Assembly (NCBI GenBank): GCA_025055575.1
Contig: JANWWP010000050.1
Span: 1 to 46,363, forward strand
Length of the DNA: 46,363 bases
Source of the DNA: Flavobacteriales bacterium
GTDB taxonomy: Bacteria; Bacteroidota; Bacteroidia; CAIKAF01
Direction: 5' to 3'
The translations under genes and the position numbers were made by a program. This document shows positions 17,982 through 27,392 of this stretch, piece after piece. The notes under the pieces were generated by a model. The model was given only the letters and a program-made list of their open reading frames with translations, did not search any database and was not told the origin of the DNA. Numbering within the stretch: position 1 is the first letter of the stretch; each line of letters begins with the position of its first letter.

Positions 17982-18760
17982 CCTTAGTCATTTGCGCGTT
18001 GTCGCTTTCAACATCTTTTTCGCAATTTAATTATAGTCCATCCGATACGGTTTTCTGTATCAAACCGGAAGGGATTCCTTTGTATGATCAGTTGGACAGA
18101 GGCCATGTGCTGCAGCGCGTAAGGTATGGCAAACGTATGGTGATTCTGGATAAATATGACGCGGATACCTTTGACAACATTCGTGACCATTGGTATAAAG
18201 TGCAAACGGATTCGGCTGTCGGATATGTATTCGGCGGCTATTTGTGGTTTATGCCGGCGCCGCCTCCCGGGGGCCAAATAGAAATGTACCTGCGGAGGTA
18301 TATCCCTAAACCCAAAGTAATATCCAAAGAGCAACTCAACTGTGCCACGGTTCCCCCGGAACGTTGCCAGCGTCAGGTGTTGGAATTCAACTGGAAAGGC
18401 CGGAAAATAGAGTTCACCAGCGAAACGGGCGATCAGGAATCTCTCTATGAAGCTTTGAGATTTCCCGGATTGGATGTGGAACATCTTTTAGTCTTCGTGA
18501 GAGCGGCTTATCGCAACATCATAGAGCAAAATGTGACGCGCATTTTCAATGGCAACGTACTGCCGGATGCGGCAGCCAGAGAGCAGGCCGTAAAAGAATT
18601 CCGGAAGGCCTTTGAGAAAGCTGAATTTACAGATGTGGGCGGGCGCAGTCTTCATGTGGTGCCGCACTTATATTCCACTTCCGGCATGGAGGTGATGGAT
18701 GTGGAGGACCAAGGACAGGGACAGTTTCTTTTTGAATATTATTTCATACCAGGTTTCTAA
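17945..18760 (+). CDS. Exported protein with an SH3-like domain
   Basis: A 271-residue protein starting at an ATG (17945) inside the end of the GH1 gene. A signal peptide KKRSLALVICALSLSTSFSQ follows a short charged start. Residues about 30-105 look like a bacterial SH3 domain: IPLYDQLDRGHVLQRVRYG, then DHWYKVQTDSAVGYVFGGYL. A linker rich in Pro leads to a C-terminal domain of about 130 residues that I do not recognise (VLEFNWKGRKIEFTSETGDQ and later FEYYFIPGF). Bacterial SH3 domains often bind cell-wall or surface ligands. Linkage to the GH1 gene suggests periplasmic work, but the role is unknown. Confidence 0.75.
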   Translation: MVEKFFGKKRSLALVICALSLSTSFSQFNYSPSDTVFCIKPEGIPLYDQLDRGHVLQRVRYGKRMVILDKYDADTFDNIRDHWYKVQTDSAVGYVFGGYLWFMPAPPPGGQIEMYLRRYIPKPKVISKEQLNCATVPPERCQRQVLEFNWKGRKIEFTSETGDQESLYEALRFPGLDVEHLLVFVRAAYRNIIEQNVTRIFNGNVLPDAAAREQAVKEFRKAFEKAEFTDVGGRSLHVVPHLYSTSGMEVMDVEDQGQGQFLFEYYFIPGF

Positions 18761-18805
18761 AGTGTCCCCCATCTATTGCATCCAGCTTTAAATTTCAGCC
18801 GGAAT

Positions 18806-19720
18806 ATGCGCCTGGCCATTCTTTCCCGCAGCGCTGCCATCTATTCGACCGGGCGTTTGATGGAAGCTGCCCGCGCTGCTGGCTGGGATTGTGATGTAGT
18901 GGACTATGCCAAGTGCAGTGTTCTGATTCGGGAGGGGAAACCGGAGGTTTATTTTAAAGGCCGTCCATTGGAGGGTTATAATGCTGTCATTCCAAGGATT
19001 GGGGCTTCCCTCACATTTCATGGAACAGCTGTGGTGCGGCAATTTGAAGTGCAGGGGGTGTGGGTGGCCAACAGTTCCCAGGCCATCGTACGGTCAAGAG
19101 ATAAGCTTCGGGCCATGCAAATCCTCAGCCGGGAAGGCATCGGCCTTCCGATTACGGTGTTTGCCAAATTCCCGAAAGACCAGGAAGTGGATGAACTGAT
19201 CCGCGCCGTAGGCGGGCCGCCCATCATCATTAAATTACTGGAAGGAACTCAGGGCATGGGCGTGATGTTGGCCGAAAACTATCGGTCGGCCCGATCCACC
19301 ATTGAAGCGTTCTCCGGGGTGCGGGAAAATATTTTGATTCAGGAATTCATTGCCGAGGCTGCCGGATCGGATATTCGGGCCATCGTGGTAGGCCAAAGGG
19401 TGGTGGCGGCTATGCGCAGGTTGAGCAAAAAGGGAGATTTTAGGAGCAACCTGCACCGAGGCGGAGAAGCCGTACAGGTGGACCTGGATCCGGATCAGGA
19501 GCGGACGGCCCTTCGGGCAGCAAAAGCCCTGAACTTGCAAGTGGCCGGAGTGGATATGCTGCCTTCCGTGCGGGGTCCTTTGATTCTTGAAGTCAATAGC
19601 AGCCCCGGGCTTAAAGGGATAGAGTACGCTACAGGCGTGGATGTTGCGAGTGAAATTATCAGATATTGCGCTGAAGAATTAACCAAAACTACTGAGAACC
19701 AAAACACCGACGAGAAATGA
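18806..19720 (+). CDS. rimK: RimK-family ATP-grasp ligase (ribosomal protein S6 glutamate ligase)
   Basis: A 304-residue ATP-grasp enzyme from the ATG at 18806 (MRLAILSRSAAIYST); a TTG at 18776 was rejected because it adds an unrelated tail. RimK family motifs include AVIPRIGASLTFHG, IIIKLLEGTQGMGV, DIRAIVVGQRVVAAM, FRSNLHRGGEAV and the metal-binding LEVNSSPGLKGIE. In E. coli RimK adds glutamates to the C-terminus of S6; the substrate here may be S6 or another protein. The stop overlaps the start of the decarboxylase gene (ATGA). Confidence 0.92.
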   Translation: MRLAILSRSAAIYSTGRLMEAARAAGWDCDVVDYAKCSVLIREGKPEVYFKGRPLEGYNAVIPRIGASLTFHGTAVVRQFEVQGVWVANSSQAIVRSRDKLRAMQILSREGIGLPITVFAKFPKDQEVDELIRAVGGPPIIIKLLEGTQGMGVMLAENYRSARSTIEAFSGVRENILIQEFIAEAAGSDIRAIVVGQRVVAAMRRLSKKGDFRSNLHRGGEAVQVDLDPDQERTALRAAKALNLQVAGVDMLPSVRGPLILEVNSSPGLKGIEYATGVDVASEIIRYCAEELTKTTENQNTDEK

Positions 19721-20391
19721 TTCCCCGCATCCATAAGGAAGGATGGCCTACATTGATCAATGTAGGTTTGCTGCTTGGGATTATAAATTTCACCGCCTCT
19801 TACTATTTGGAAAATGCACTACTAAAGGCTTTTCTGGCTGGCTTTAGCCTAGTTCTTGGGGTATTCTTTCTGCAGTTTTTCCGGCACCCGAGACGCCGGG
19901 CTCCTGGGCCACCTTCCGGTCTTCTTTCGCCGGCCGATGGTAAGGTGGTGTTTGTTGGGAAGGTCAATGAACCTGAAGTGTTGCAGGCCGAAGCTGTGCA
20001 GCTGAGCATCTTCATGAGCCCCTTCAATGTGCATGTGAACCGCTATCCTGTGACCGGGGAGGTTTTGTACGTCAAACATCACCCGGGTCGGTATCTTGTG
20101 GCTTGGCATCCCAAGTCCTCCGAATTGAATGAACGTTGTACCACGGCTATTCTTCAGGAGGACGGTCAGGTGGTGGTGGTGCGTCAAATAGCTGGTATTT
20201 TGGCCCGACGGATTGTGAATTATGCGCGGGTGGGTCAGCGTGTTCAAGCAGGGGAGGAAATGGGGTTTATCAAATTTGGAAGCCGTGCGGACGTTTTTTG
20301 GATTCCACGTGATGACTGGGAAATAGCTGTGAAGGAAGGCGATGCAGTGAAGGCTAAAGAAAGCGTGCTGGCGCGGTTAAAAAGTCGTTGA
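19717..20391 (+). CDS. psd: Phosphatidylserine decarboxylase, short (archaeal-type) form
   Basis: A 224-residue membrane-associated enzyme that makes phosphatidylethanolamine from phosphatidylserine. It self-cleaves to form a pyruvoyl group, and here the cleavage site is in KFGSRADVFWIP (Gly188-Ser189). Other family segments are SPADGKVVFVG, IFMSPFNVHVNRYPVTG, NERCTTAI and QIAGILARRIV. The N-terminus has two hydrophobic stretches (LINVGLLLGIINF and AFLAGFSLVLGVFFLQFF). Length is typical of the short Psd subfamily. It overlaps rimK by 4 bp and converges with the charged-helix gene. Confidence 0.94.
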   Translation: MIPRIHKEGWPTLINVGLLLGIINFTASYYLENALLKAFLAGFSLVLGVFFLQFFRHPRRRAPGPPSGLLSPADGKVVFVGKVNEPEVLQAEAVQLSIFMSPFNVHVNRYPVTGEVLYVKHHPGRYLVAWHPKSSELNERCTTAILQEDGQVVVVRQIAGILARRIVNYARVGQRVQAGEEMGFIKFGSRADVFWIPRDDWEIAVKEGDAVKAKESVLARLKSR

Positions 20392-20428
20392 ACGTTTTTT
20401 TATTTAAATTCTTCTACCAAGCCTTCAC

Positions 20429-22141
20429 TTACCGGGGAACCACGTTATAGATATCTTCCATCTGCGCTTCGTATTGCTTGAATTCTTCTTCTGTCACTTC
20501 AATGGGCCCGGCGCCATCCCCAAAGTTTACATATCCGTAATATTTCATCCGGGGATTGCTGCGTACGGCCTCAGTGTAGGGCACCAGAGACACCACCTTC
20601 ATATTTTGCCGCGCCCGAAGCATAGCCAGACGCCGTTCTTCTTTTTCTAAAGCCATCAGCCTTTCAGCTTCCAGTTTCTGGCGCATAAATTCTTCTCTTT
20701 CCTTCTTTTCACGCATGCGTTTATCCTGCACGGCCATATAATTCTGCTCTAATTCTCTTTGCGCTTTCAGTGTCGCGGCGGCTATTTCAGCCTTCTTTTG
20801 CTTTTTCATTTTTTGCACCTGTTTAAAGTGCTTGGCTTCGGCCAGTTCATTCTGTTCTTTCCATTTGGCCAGCTCGGCCATTTTTTCAGCTCTGGACAAA
20901 GCCATATCCCGTAGTTGTTTCGCTTCTTCTTCGGCCCGGCGTCGCGCGGCTTCTTCCTCCGCTTTTTGCAAGGCTATTTTGGCCGCCATCAACTCGGCCT
21001 CCATACGTTTTCTGTCTTCTTCACGCCGTTTTTCCTCTTCCTCCCTGCGTTTTTTCAATTCCTCTTGTTCCCGTGCTATCCGCTCGGCTGCCAGGCGTTC
21101 AGCCTCCATGCGCTGGCGAATGCGCTCTTCCTCAGCCTGTTTCCTGGCCTGCTGCTCGGCCTCCAGACGTTTGGCCTTCAGTTGGTCCATGATTTCCTTT
21201 TCTTCCCGGCGACGGGCTTCTTCGGCTTCTTTTTGGGCTTTCAAAGCGGCAAACGTGCTGTCCTGGATAAATTTCTGACGGGCTTCAGCCTGACGGCGGG
21301 CCTCTTCCTCTGCCATTTTCTTCGCCTGTTTTTCGGCAAAGAGGCGGGCTTCCTCCATCCGGCGGCGTTCTTCTTCTTCCAGTTTTCGCTTTTGTTCTTC
21401 CAGGAACCGCAAGCGCGCCTCTTCTTCCGCTTTTTGTTTGGCTTCCAATTCGGCTTTACGGCGGGCTTCTTCTTCCATTTGTTTTTTCTGTTTGGCCAGC
21501 ATAGCCTCCATTTCAGCCTTGCGGCGGGCTTCCTCTTCGGCGGCTTTACGTGCCGCTTCTTCCTCAGCCTTTTTGCGGGCCTCTTCCTCTTTAAGTTGTT
21601 GTTTTTGGGCTTGTTCTAAACGCTTTTGTTCTTCCTGGCGGGCTTTGAGTTCGGCTTTGAAGGCGTCTTCCACGATTTTATCCCGCACAAAATCCATCAC
21701 ACCTTTTTCAAAATAAAACTTTGAAACCGGCTTTTCGTAAGCTTTATCTACCGGGCCGCCGGTGGCTTTGGGCAAGACCACATTGAACTCCAGAGGGGCC
21801 ACGTCCTGGGCTTCAAGCTCCTTCAGGATGGCCGTGTTCACTTCCACTTTCTTGGTCACATAGCCCGGCGCCGTGAATTCCACTGTAAATTCGTTCTGAT
21901 ATTCAAGTTCAATGCTGTACATACCGGCCTGATTGGGAACGTATTCGCCCACTTTTACCCCATTTTTGCGCACGATCACTTTTCCTTGAGCTGCCGTGCC
22001 GCCTTCAGGTTTAATGTACCCTACTATTCCGATGCTGTAGCTTTGGGCTCGGGCAGTAGATAAAAAGCCTCCCCACAGCGGGGATAAGAATGCCAAGCCC
22101 AACAACAGATTTCTTACGTGAAACCTTTTGATAACTAACAA
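20429..22141 (-). CDS. Exported Ig-fold protein with a long charged helix (paralogue of the gene at 403-1131)
   Basis: A 570-residue protein probably started by a TTG at 22141; no ATG precedes the signal peptide, which ends STARAQ. Residues about 35-125 form a carboxypeptidase-regulatory-like domain with FTVEFTAPGYVTKKVEV. Residues 135-160 hold a conserved linker (PVSKFYFEKGVMDFVRDKI). Residues about 161-512 are an uninterrupted Glu/Arg/Lys/Ala stretch with no prolines or glycines, the signature of a single alpha-helix or coiled coil roughly 50 nm long. A C-terminal domain (about 58 residues) holds KYYGYVNFGDGAGPIEVTEE. The gene at 403-1131 shows the same front half. The function is unknown; a periplasmic spacer is an inference. 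Confidence 0.82.
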   Translation of the reverse strand: MLVIKRFHVRNLLLGLAFLSPLWGGFLSTARAQSYSIGIVGYIKPEGGTAAQGKVIVRKNGVKVGEYVPNQAGMYSIELEYQNEFTVEFTAPGYVTKKVEVNTAILKELEAQDVAPLEFNVVLPKATGGPVDKAYEKPVSKFYFEKGVMDFVRDKIVEDAFKAELKARQEEQKRLEQAQKQQLKEEEARKKAEEEAARKAAEEEARRKAEMEAMLAKQKKQMEEEARRKAELEAKQKAEEEARLRFLEEQKRKLEEEERRRMEEARLFAEKQAKKMAEEEARRQAEARQKFIQDSTFAALKAQKEAEEARRREEKEIMDQLKAKRLEAEQQARKQAEEERIRQRMEAERLAAERIAREQEELKKRREEEEKRREEDRKRMEAELMAAKIALQKAEEEAARRRAEEEAKQLRDMALSRAEKMAELAKWKEQNELAEAKHFKQVQKMKKQKKAEIAAATLKAQRELEQNYMAVQDKRMREKKEREEFMRQKLEAERLMALEKEERRLAMLRARQNMKVVSLVPYTEAVRSNPRMKYYGYVNFGDGAGPIEVTEEEFKQYEAQMEDIYNVVPR

Positions 22142-22185
22142 AATTACAACGGATATTCTTAAGGATTTGTTACTTTGGAAGCGTT

Positions 22186-23451
22186 TTAGTTGCTTTTTTT
22201 AGCTAACCAAAAAATCTGCCACAAATACAAAACATTTAAAATGACTTCAAAGCACGCGTACGCAGCTAAAAACTGATGGATGTGAACAAATGGGATAATA
22301 AAAAAAGTTAAAATCCCAGCCGCGTAAGTGTACTGCCACCATACGCTACGCCCAATCTGGTGGGTGCCCGCAAAAAAAACTGCGAGAGGTGCCACCACCA
22401 GGCGGCTTCCGATGGCGGGGATCAACCAAATAGCATAGGCATAGGATAAACCGTATTCCGAACCAAAAAGAAATTGAAAGCCAGAGGTTCCAAGCAAGGC
22501 TATGCCCAAAGCCATCAATAAGGCCAAACCCATCAGGCCCGTGGCCGTGCGTTTTAGAAATCCGAACAAAGGCCGGCTTTGGCGGTGTCGTTGCGAAATT
22601 TCGGCCAACAGTACATTGGAAATGGCGTTGATTACAAAACCCGCAGGCAAAGCCAGAACTTGCAGGCACATGTCAAAAAGTCCGTTGGCATAGCTGCCAA
22701 AATGATAATTGACGATGAGGCTGGGCGCCAATAGGGCCAAGGCGTTGAGGAAAGTTGGGAAAAAAGAACGTAAAGGATACTGGCGGAAGGCCAGCAAAGG
22801 AAGCAGCCACTTTCTGGCGTTCCTGAGCAGGTGAATGGAACCAGGATGAGATTTCAAAAGAAAATAAAAACCCAAAGCGGTCATGGAGATGCGTCCGGCT
22901 ATTTCACCCGCCACCAGGCCAAGATTCAAACGCCCTGCAGCGCCCCACTGAAAAATAATTTCAGGAATCCGCCGCCCAATACGCAGGGCATTCACACGTT
23001 GGTAACTCTGATTTCGGGAAAACAAATTTTGAAACAGCATAAACATTCCATAGAGCCACACGGAGGGTCCTACCCACGGCAGCCACAATGTAGCGGTGGA
23101 GGGCAGGCGCATCAGATCGATGAGAGGTTCTGCTGCCAGCAAAGCCAGAAGAGTTATACATAAGCTGAAAAAAGTATTCAGCAGGGTGGCGCCCCAGAAA
23201 ATTTTCAGGGCTTTATCCTGGGAAGCCGGAATCATTAAGGCCAATTCGTAACGAAAAGGAGCTACAGTGGCTAAAACGCCCGTGAGGCTTAAATACAGGG
23301 ACAATTCTCCAAAATGCTCCGGAGCATACAGCCTTCTTAGAAGTGGCTGGGCTGCAAGTAAAATAAGTTGGGCTACAAGGGTGCCCGAGAGGGATACGAG
23401 GAGGTGACGTACAAGGGGTCTTTGTTTTAGAAATTTTTGCAGGCCTGTCAT
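22186..23451 (-). CDS. Polysaccharide flippase-like membrane protein (Wzx/MATE-like)
   Basis: A 421-residue protein made almost entirely of hydrophobic segments (about 12 membrane helices), with the early motif LLRRLYAPEHFGELSLYLSLTGVLA typical of Wzx/oligosaccharide flippases of the MVF/MATE superfamily. Such proteins move undecaprenyl-linked sugars across the inner membrane. No glycosyltransferase cluster surrounds it, so the substrate is unclear. It starts 7 bp after the rny stop, suggesting co-transcription. Confidence 0.8.
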   Translation of the reverse strand: MTGLQKFLKQRPLVRHLLVSLSGTLVAQLILLAAQPLLRRLYAPEHFGELSLYLSLTGVLATVAPFRYELALMIPASQDKALKIFWGATLLNTFFSLCITLLALLAAEPLIDLMRLPSTATLWLPWVGPSVWLYGMFMLFQNLFSRNQSYQRVNALRIGRRIPEIIFQWGAAGRLNLGLVAGEIAGRISMTALGFYFLLKSHPGSIHLLRNARKWLLPLLAFRQYPLRSFFPTFLNALALLAPSLIVNYHFGSYANGLFDMCLQVLALPAGFVINAISNVLLAEISQRHRQSRPLFGFLKRTATGLMGLALLMALGIALLGTSGFQFLFGSEYGLSYAYAIWLIPAIGSRLVVAPLAVFFAGTHQIGRSVWWQYTYAAGILTFFIIPFVHIHQFLAAYACFEVILNVLYLWQIFWLAKKSN

Positions 23452-23458
23452 AGCCCTG

Positions 23459-25009
23459 TCATCGGGCTACGGCCACAGAGCGCTTTTCCCGGATCACAGT
23501 CACCTTCACCTGGCCGGGGTACGTCATTTCATTTTGGATCTTTTGGGACAAATTAAAGGCCAAAGCATCGGCCTCCTGGTCGTTCACTTTGTCGCTTTCT
23601 ACAATCACACGGAGCTCCCTGCCGGCTTGGATGGCAAAGGATTTTGAAACGCCGGGCATGGTCATGGCCAAATTTTCCAGGTCTTTAATGCGCTGAATGT
23701 AGGAAGCGGTGGTTTCCCTCCGGGCTCCGGGCCGGGCTCCAGAAATGGCATCGCAAACCTGCACAATGGGGGAGAGGAGACTGGTCATTTCCACCTCGTC
23801 GTGATGGGCACCGATGGCGTTGCACACTTCCGGGTTTTCTTTGTGCTTTTCGGCCAGTTTCATACCCGCAATGGCATGCGGCAGTTCGGTGTCGAAATCC
23901 AGGACTTTGCCGATATCGTGGAGCAGACCGGCCCTCTTGGCAAGCTTGGGGTTGAGGCCCAGTTCAGAGGCCATCACGGCACAGAGCTGGGCCACTTCGC
24001 GGGAGTGTTGCAGCAAATTTTGGCCGTACGAGGAGCGATACTTCATGCGGCCTACATAGCGGATGATTTCGGGAGGCAGGCCATGGATACCCAAATCAAT
24101 GGCGGTTCTTTTGCCCACTTCCACAATCTCATCTTCAATTTGTTTGCTCACTTTTTCCACCACTTCTTCAATCCTTGCCGGATGGATGCGGCCGTCCAGG
24201 ACCAGCTGGTGAAGGGCCAATCGGGCAATTTCACGGCGCACCGGATCGAAGCAGGAGAGCACAATGGTTTCCGGGGTGTCGTCAATAATAAACTCTACAC
24301 CGGTAGCAGCCTCCAAAGCGCGGATATTGCGCCCTTCGCGTCCAATAATGCGTCCCTTGATGTCGTCGTTTTCCAATGGAAACACGGTGATGGCGTTTTC
24401 CACAGCCGTTTCCGTGCCGATGCGCTGAATGGTTTGAAGCACAATTTTCCGGGCTTCTTTTTGGGCTGTGAGGCGGGCTTCCTCCAAAGTATTCTGAATG
24501 AACACGGCCGCTTCTGAACGCGCTTCGTTTTTAATGGTTTCCACCAGCTGCTGGCGGGCTTCCTCGCGGGATAAGCCCGACAAAGCTTCTAACTGTTGGA
24601 TATGGCGCTGTTTGATTTTATCCAGTTCTTCCTCTTTCATTTTCAGGGACTCCAATTTTTCGCGCGCCGCCTTATCCTTTTCGTTCAAGGCATTTTGCAA
24701 CCGGTTGTTATGTTCGAGTTTTTGTTGCAGCGATTGTTCTTTGGAACGCAGTTTTTGCTCCCATTCCTGAAGTTTTTTCTGGCTCTGGCGCACCTGTTCT
24801 TCATGTTCCGACTTGAGAGCCAGAATTTTTTCTTTTGCTTCCAACAGCCGGTCCTTTTTCAGGACTTCGGCCCGCGCTTCGGCTTCTTTGAGGATTTGAG
24901 CGGCTTTGCCGCGGTTGGTCTTTTTAAGATAGGAGAAGCCGAGCCAAAAGCCAAAACCCAGGCCGGCCGCTCCCACGAGCAGGAGGGTGATGAGGTGTGT
25001 AATGTCCAT
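23459..25009 (-). CDS. rny: Ribonuclease Y
   Basis: A 516-residue membrane-anchored endoribonuclease that starts mRNA decay. The order is an N-terminal transmembrane helix ([23 protein letters not shown]), a long coiled coil (about residues 30-200), a KH RNA-binding domain with [29 protein letters not shown], an HD domain with LLHDIGK and the later HHDEVE, and a conserved C-terminus ending [15 protein letters not shown]. Length is the usual 510-520. It sits 30 bp after zapA, a frequent arrangement in Bacteroidota. Confidence 0.96.
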   Translation of the reverse strand: MDITHLITLLLVGAAGLGFGFWLGFSYLKKTNRGKAAQILKEAEARAEVLKKDRLLEAKEKILALKSEHEEQVRQSQKKLQEWEQKLRSKEQSLQQKLEHNNRLQNALNEKDKAAREKLESLKMKEEELDKIKQRHIQQLEALSGLSREEARQQLVETIKNEARSEAAVFIQNTLEEARLTAQKEARKIVLQTIQRIGTETAVENAITVFPLENDDIKGRIIGREGRNIRALEAATGVEFIIDDTPETIVLSCFDPVRREIARLALHQLVLDGRIHPARIEEVVEKVSKQIEDEIVEVGKRTAIDLGIHGLPPEIIRYVGRMKYRSSYGQNLLQHSREVAQLCAVMASELGLNPKLAKRAGLLHDIGKVLDFDTELPHAIAGMKLAEKHKENPEVCNAIGAHHDEVEMTSLLSPIVQVCDAISGARPGARRETTASYIQRIKDLENLAMTMPGVSKSFAIQAGRELRVIVESDKVNDQEADALAFNLSQKIQNEMTYPGQVKVTVIREKRSVAVAR

Positions 25010-25039
25010 AATACATAAAATTTTTATTCGGCGACCGGT

Positions 25040-25348
25040 TCATGGGTTCAACTGGTGATATGAAAGATACGATGACAGCTCCTTGTGCAAAGCCTGGAGT
25101 AAACCCAGGGCCCTGGCGTCGGTCAGGAAATCTGAGTTGGGCTGGGACAGAAGGCGCATGGCCAACTCTAAAGCACAGAGGGCTAGGGCATCCCCTGGCA
25201 TGGTGATGCTTCCGGAAGCGCGGTATTTTTCAATACCGGCGTTCACCAGACCAGCGGCTTGATGAACTTTGCCGATTTGTTCTTCTGAAACACGCAGCCT
25301 GTACTCACGTCCGGAGATGGTCACCTGAACGGGCTGTGTTTCAGGCAT
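25040..25348 (-). CDS. zapA: Cell division protein ZapA
   Basis: A 102-residue protein with the ZapA fold: N-terminal strands QVTISGREYRLRVSEEQIGKVHQAAGLVNAGIEKY, followed by a helix ALALCALELAMRLL. ZapA tetramers bundle FtsZ filaments at the division site. The 5' end overlaps the upstream coiled-coil gene by 8 bp, and the pair precedes rny. Confidence 0.85.
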   Translation of the reverse strand: MPETQPVQVTISGREYRLRVSEEQIGKVHQAAGLVNAGIEKYRASGSITMPGDALALCALELAMRLLSQPNSDFLTDARALGLLQALHKELSSYLSYHQLNP

Positions 25349-25637
25349 GGACAGGAGTTTGTTCGTTGAGCTTACCTAAACAATATTCAATATCAGCCTT
25401 CATGCCCTCCAGCACTTGCTGGATTTGCTGGGCCAGGGTGCGAATCTCTTCGCTGGACAGGGAACCCATTTCAGCGGGAGTGGATTCTGCGGTTTGTACG
25501 ACCTCACTCAGACGCAGTACCGTATTTTTTAATTCCGTGTTCTCTTTCCAGAGAAATTCGTTTTCTTGTTTTAAGCGGCTGTGCTCCTGCATCAGTTTTT
25601 CCACCTTATCTTTCAGTTCTTGAACCAGTTGTAACAT
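25341..25637 (-). CDS. Small coiled-coil protein upstream of zapA
   Basis: A 98-residue protein from the ATG at 25637, chosen because the -7 element at 25659-25666 leaves almost no leader for the ATG at 25649. The first about 60 residues form a heptad coiled coil (ELKDKVEKLMQEHSRLKQEN, FLWKENTELKNTVLRLSEVV). The rest is a helix ending GMKADIEYCLGKLNEQT. It overlaps zapA by 8 bp. By position and shape it resembles a ZapB-like bridging coiled coil, but sequence identity to ZapB is not evident. The function is inferred only. Confidence 0.65.
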   Translation of the reverse strand: MLQLVQELKDKVEKLMQEHSRLKQENEFLWKENTELKNTVLRLSEVVQTAESTPAEMGSLSSEEIRTLAQQIQQVLEGMKADIEYCLGKLNEQTPVHA

Positions 25638-25658
25638 TGAACCATCCATCGCAGTGGG

Positions 25659-25666
25659 CAAAAATA
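25659..25666 (-). promoter_or_regulatory. -7 promoter element TATTTTTG for the coiled-coil/zapA/rny cluster
   Basis: On the minus strand TATTTTTG matches TAnnTTTG; 21 bases separate it from the ATG at 25637, and only 9 from the ATG at 25649. Confidence 0.5.
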
Positions 25667-25779
25667 TGCAATTTCCATGGCAGCATGATGTTAAATTTTA
25701 CCTGCAACTCATTTAAATTCCCTCCAAGGCAAAAAACAGCGGAGCTCCATCAAAAAATAACCCTGCTTCAGGAAGAAAG

Positions 25780-27267
25780 TTAACTCTCAGAGCCGGACTT
25801 TCCATCTTTCAATTTAACGATGACCTCATCCAGAGCTTTTTTGTTTGTACCTAAAAGGGTGAGACGATCGTGGGCTTGTAATAGGGTGGAACCCCCAGGC
25901 CGTATGAATTGCCCCTGTCTTTTAATTAAAAGAATGAAAATATCTGGTGGGATTTTAAGATCCATAATCTTTTTTTTAACGGCATAGTGCCCAGGAAGCA
26001 ATTCAAATTCACGAATGGCAGAACGGGGGAGGTCCTCCGGCAGAAAATGGGCTGGAATGGAGTTTTCGCTGATCTCTTTATCCTTTTGTAATAGGCCAAG
26101 CCAACGTGCTACAAGAGGCATAGAGGTGCCTTGCACCACCACTGAAAGAACGGATACAAAAAATACCAGATTAAAAATTAAATCCGCTTTTTCTACGCCG
26201 GCTAGGTAAGGATATGTGGCAAACACAATAGGAACGGCCCCCCTCAAACCGGCCCACGCAATGAAAAGACGGCATCGAAAGTCAAACCGGAAAAAAGCCA
26301 AAGACGAAAAAATGGCCACCGGACGGGCCACAAGTATTAAAAAGCTGGCCACCAAAAAACCCTTGGAAGCTACGGCCCATAGATGGGACGGAAACACCAG
26401 CAGGCCCAAGGTCAGGAATAGGCCAATTTGCATCAGCCAGGCTAAACCGTCAAATACTTTGAGAACAGTGTTTTTATGGACAATTTCGCGGTTCCCGATG
26501 ACCACGGCACAGAGATAGTTGGCCAAAAATCCGTTGCCTCCCAGGAACTCAGTTCCTGAAAAGGTGAGCAGCATTAGGGCAATCACCAGCACCGGATACA
26601 AGCCTTCGTAGCCCAATTTTACCCGGTTAATAAGCCTATAACTGAGGTGGCCCGCACTATACCCTGAAAGTCCACCTACGAGCATTTGAGTGGCAAAAAG
26701 TCGGAATAGTTCCAGGCCATCAGTTTCAGGTTGCTTAAGCAGTTGAAGGCTTGAAATGGTGAGCACATATGCCATCGGGTCGTTGCTGCCGCTTTCCAAT
26801 TCCAGTAAAGGTCGCAACTTGGACCTCAGGGCCATGTTGCGGGCCCTCAGAATTGAAAATACCGCTGCCGCATCCGTGGAGGATACGATGGAGCCGATCA
26901 ATAGGCTTTCTGGAAATGAATAATTTAAGATCTGCCAAAGAAAGAGAGCCAGAGTGATAGCTGTCAACAATACGCCCAGGGTGGATAAGGTGATTCCAGG
27001 CCAGAGCACCGGTTTTACAGCCCGCCAGCGGGTATCCAGACCTCCTGAAAATAAAATGAAATTCAAACAAACTATGCCAATGAATCGTGTGAGCGCGGGG
27101 TCATCAAATGGAATCCCTCCAATGCCCTCCGAACCAGCCAGCATACCTACACTTAAAAAAAGCAAAAGCGTTGGCACTCCAAAGCGGTAAGTGGTACTTC
27201 CCGCCAGAAGACTTATAAGTAAAAGAATGGACAGCCCCAGTAAGAAATTTTCTGATAGAAAATTCAC
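25780..27267 (-). CDS. Potassium/proton antiporter of the CPA1 NhaP2/CvrA type
   Basis: A 495-residue inner-membrane transporter starting at a GTG (27267). About 12 membrane helices include the CPA core signature SIVSSTDAAAVFSILR and LELESGSNDPMAYVL (Asp residues of the ion site). The last about 110 residues hold a TrkA-C-like domain (LPGHYAVKKKIMDLKIPPD and DRLTLLGTNKKALDEV), which in relatives senses nucleotides and is typical of NhaP2/CvrA. K+/H+ exchange is the likely role, with Na+ possible. It stands alone between the zapA cluster and the FAH gene. Confidence 0.85.
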   Translation of the reverse strand: MNFLSENFLLGLSILLLISLLAGSTTYRFGVPTLLLFLSVGMLAGSEGIGGIPFDDPALTRFIGIVCLNFILFSGGLDTRWRAVKPVLWPGITLSTLGVLLTAITLALFLWQILNYSFPESLLIGSIVSSTDAAAVFSILRARNMALRSKLRPLLELESGSNDPMAYVLTISSLQLLKQPETDGLELFRLFATQMLVGGLSGYSAGHLSYRLINRVKLGYEGLYPVLVIALMLLTFSGTEFLGGNGFLANYLCAVVIGNREIVHKNTVLKVFDGLAWLMQIGLFLTLGLLVFPSHLWAVASKGFLVASFLILVARPVAIFSSLAFFRFDFRCRLFIAWAGLRGAVPIVFATYPYLAGVEKADLIFNLVFFVSVLSVVVQGTSMPLVARWLGLLQKDKEISENSIPAHFLPEDLPRSAIREFELLPGHYAVKKKIMDLKIPPDIFILLIKRQGQFIRPGGSTLLQAHDRLTLLGTNKKALDEVIVKLKDGKSGSES

Positions 27268-27392
27268 ATTTCAAATATTACAAAAATTCTGGCTTTTTGG
27301 AAGGTTGGCCCAATGAGGAGAAATTGATTTGTTAAAAGAGTTTTTCCCCTTTGAAATTATGGGATGTGCCCAACACGCTTTCACAGTTTCAC

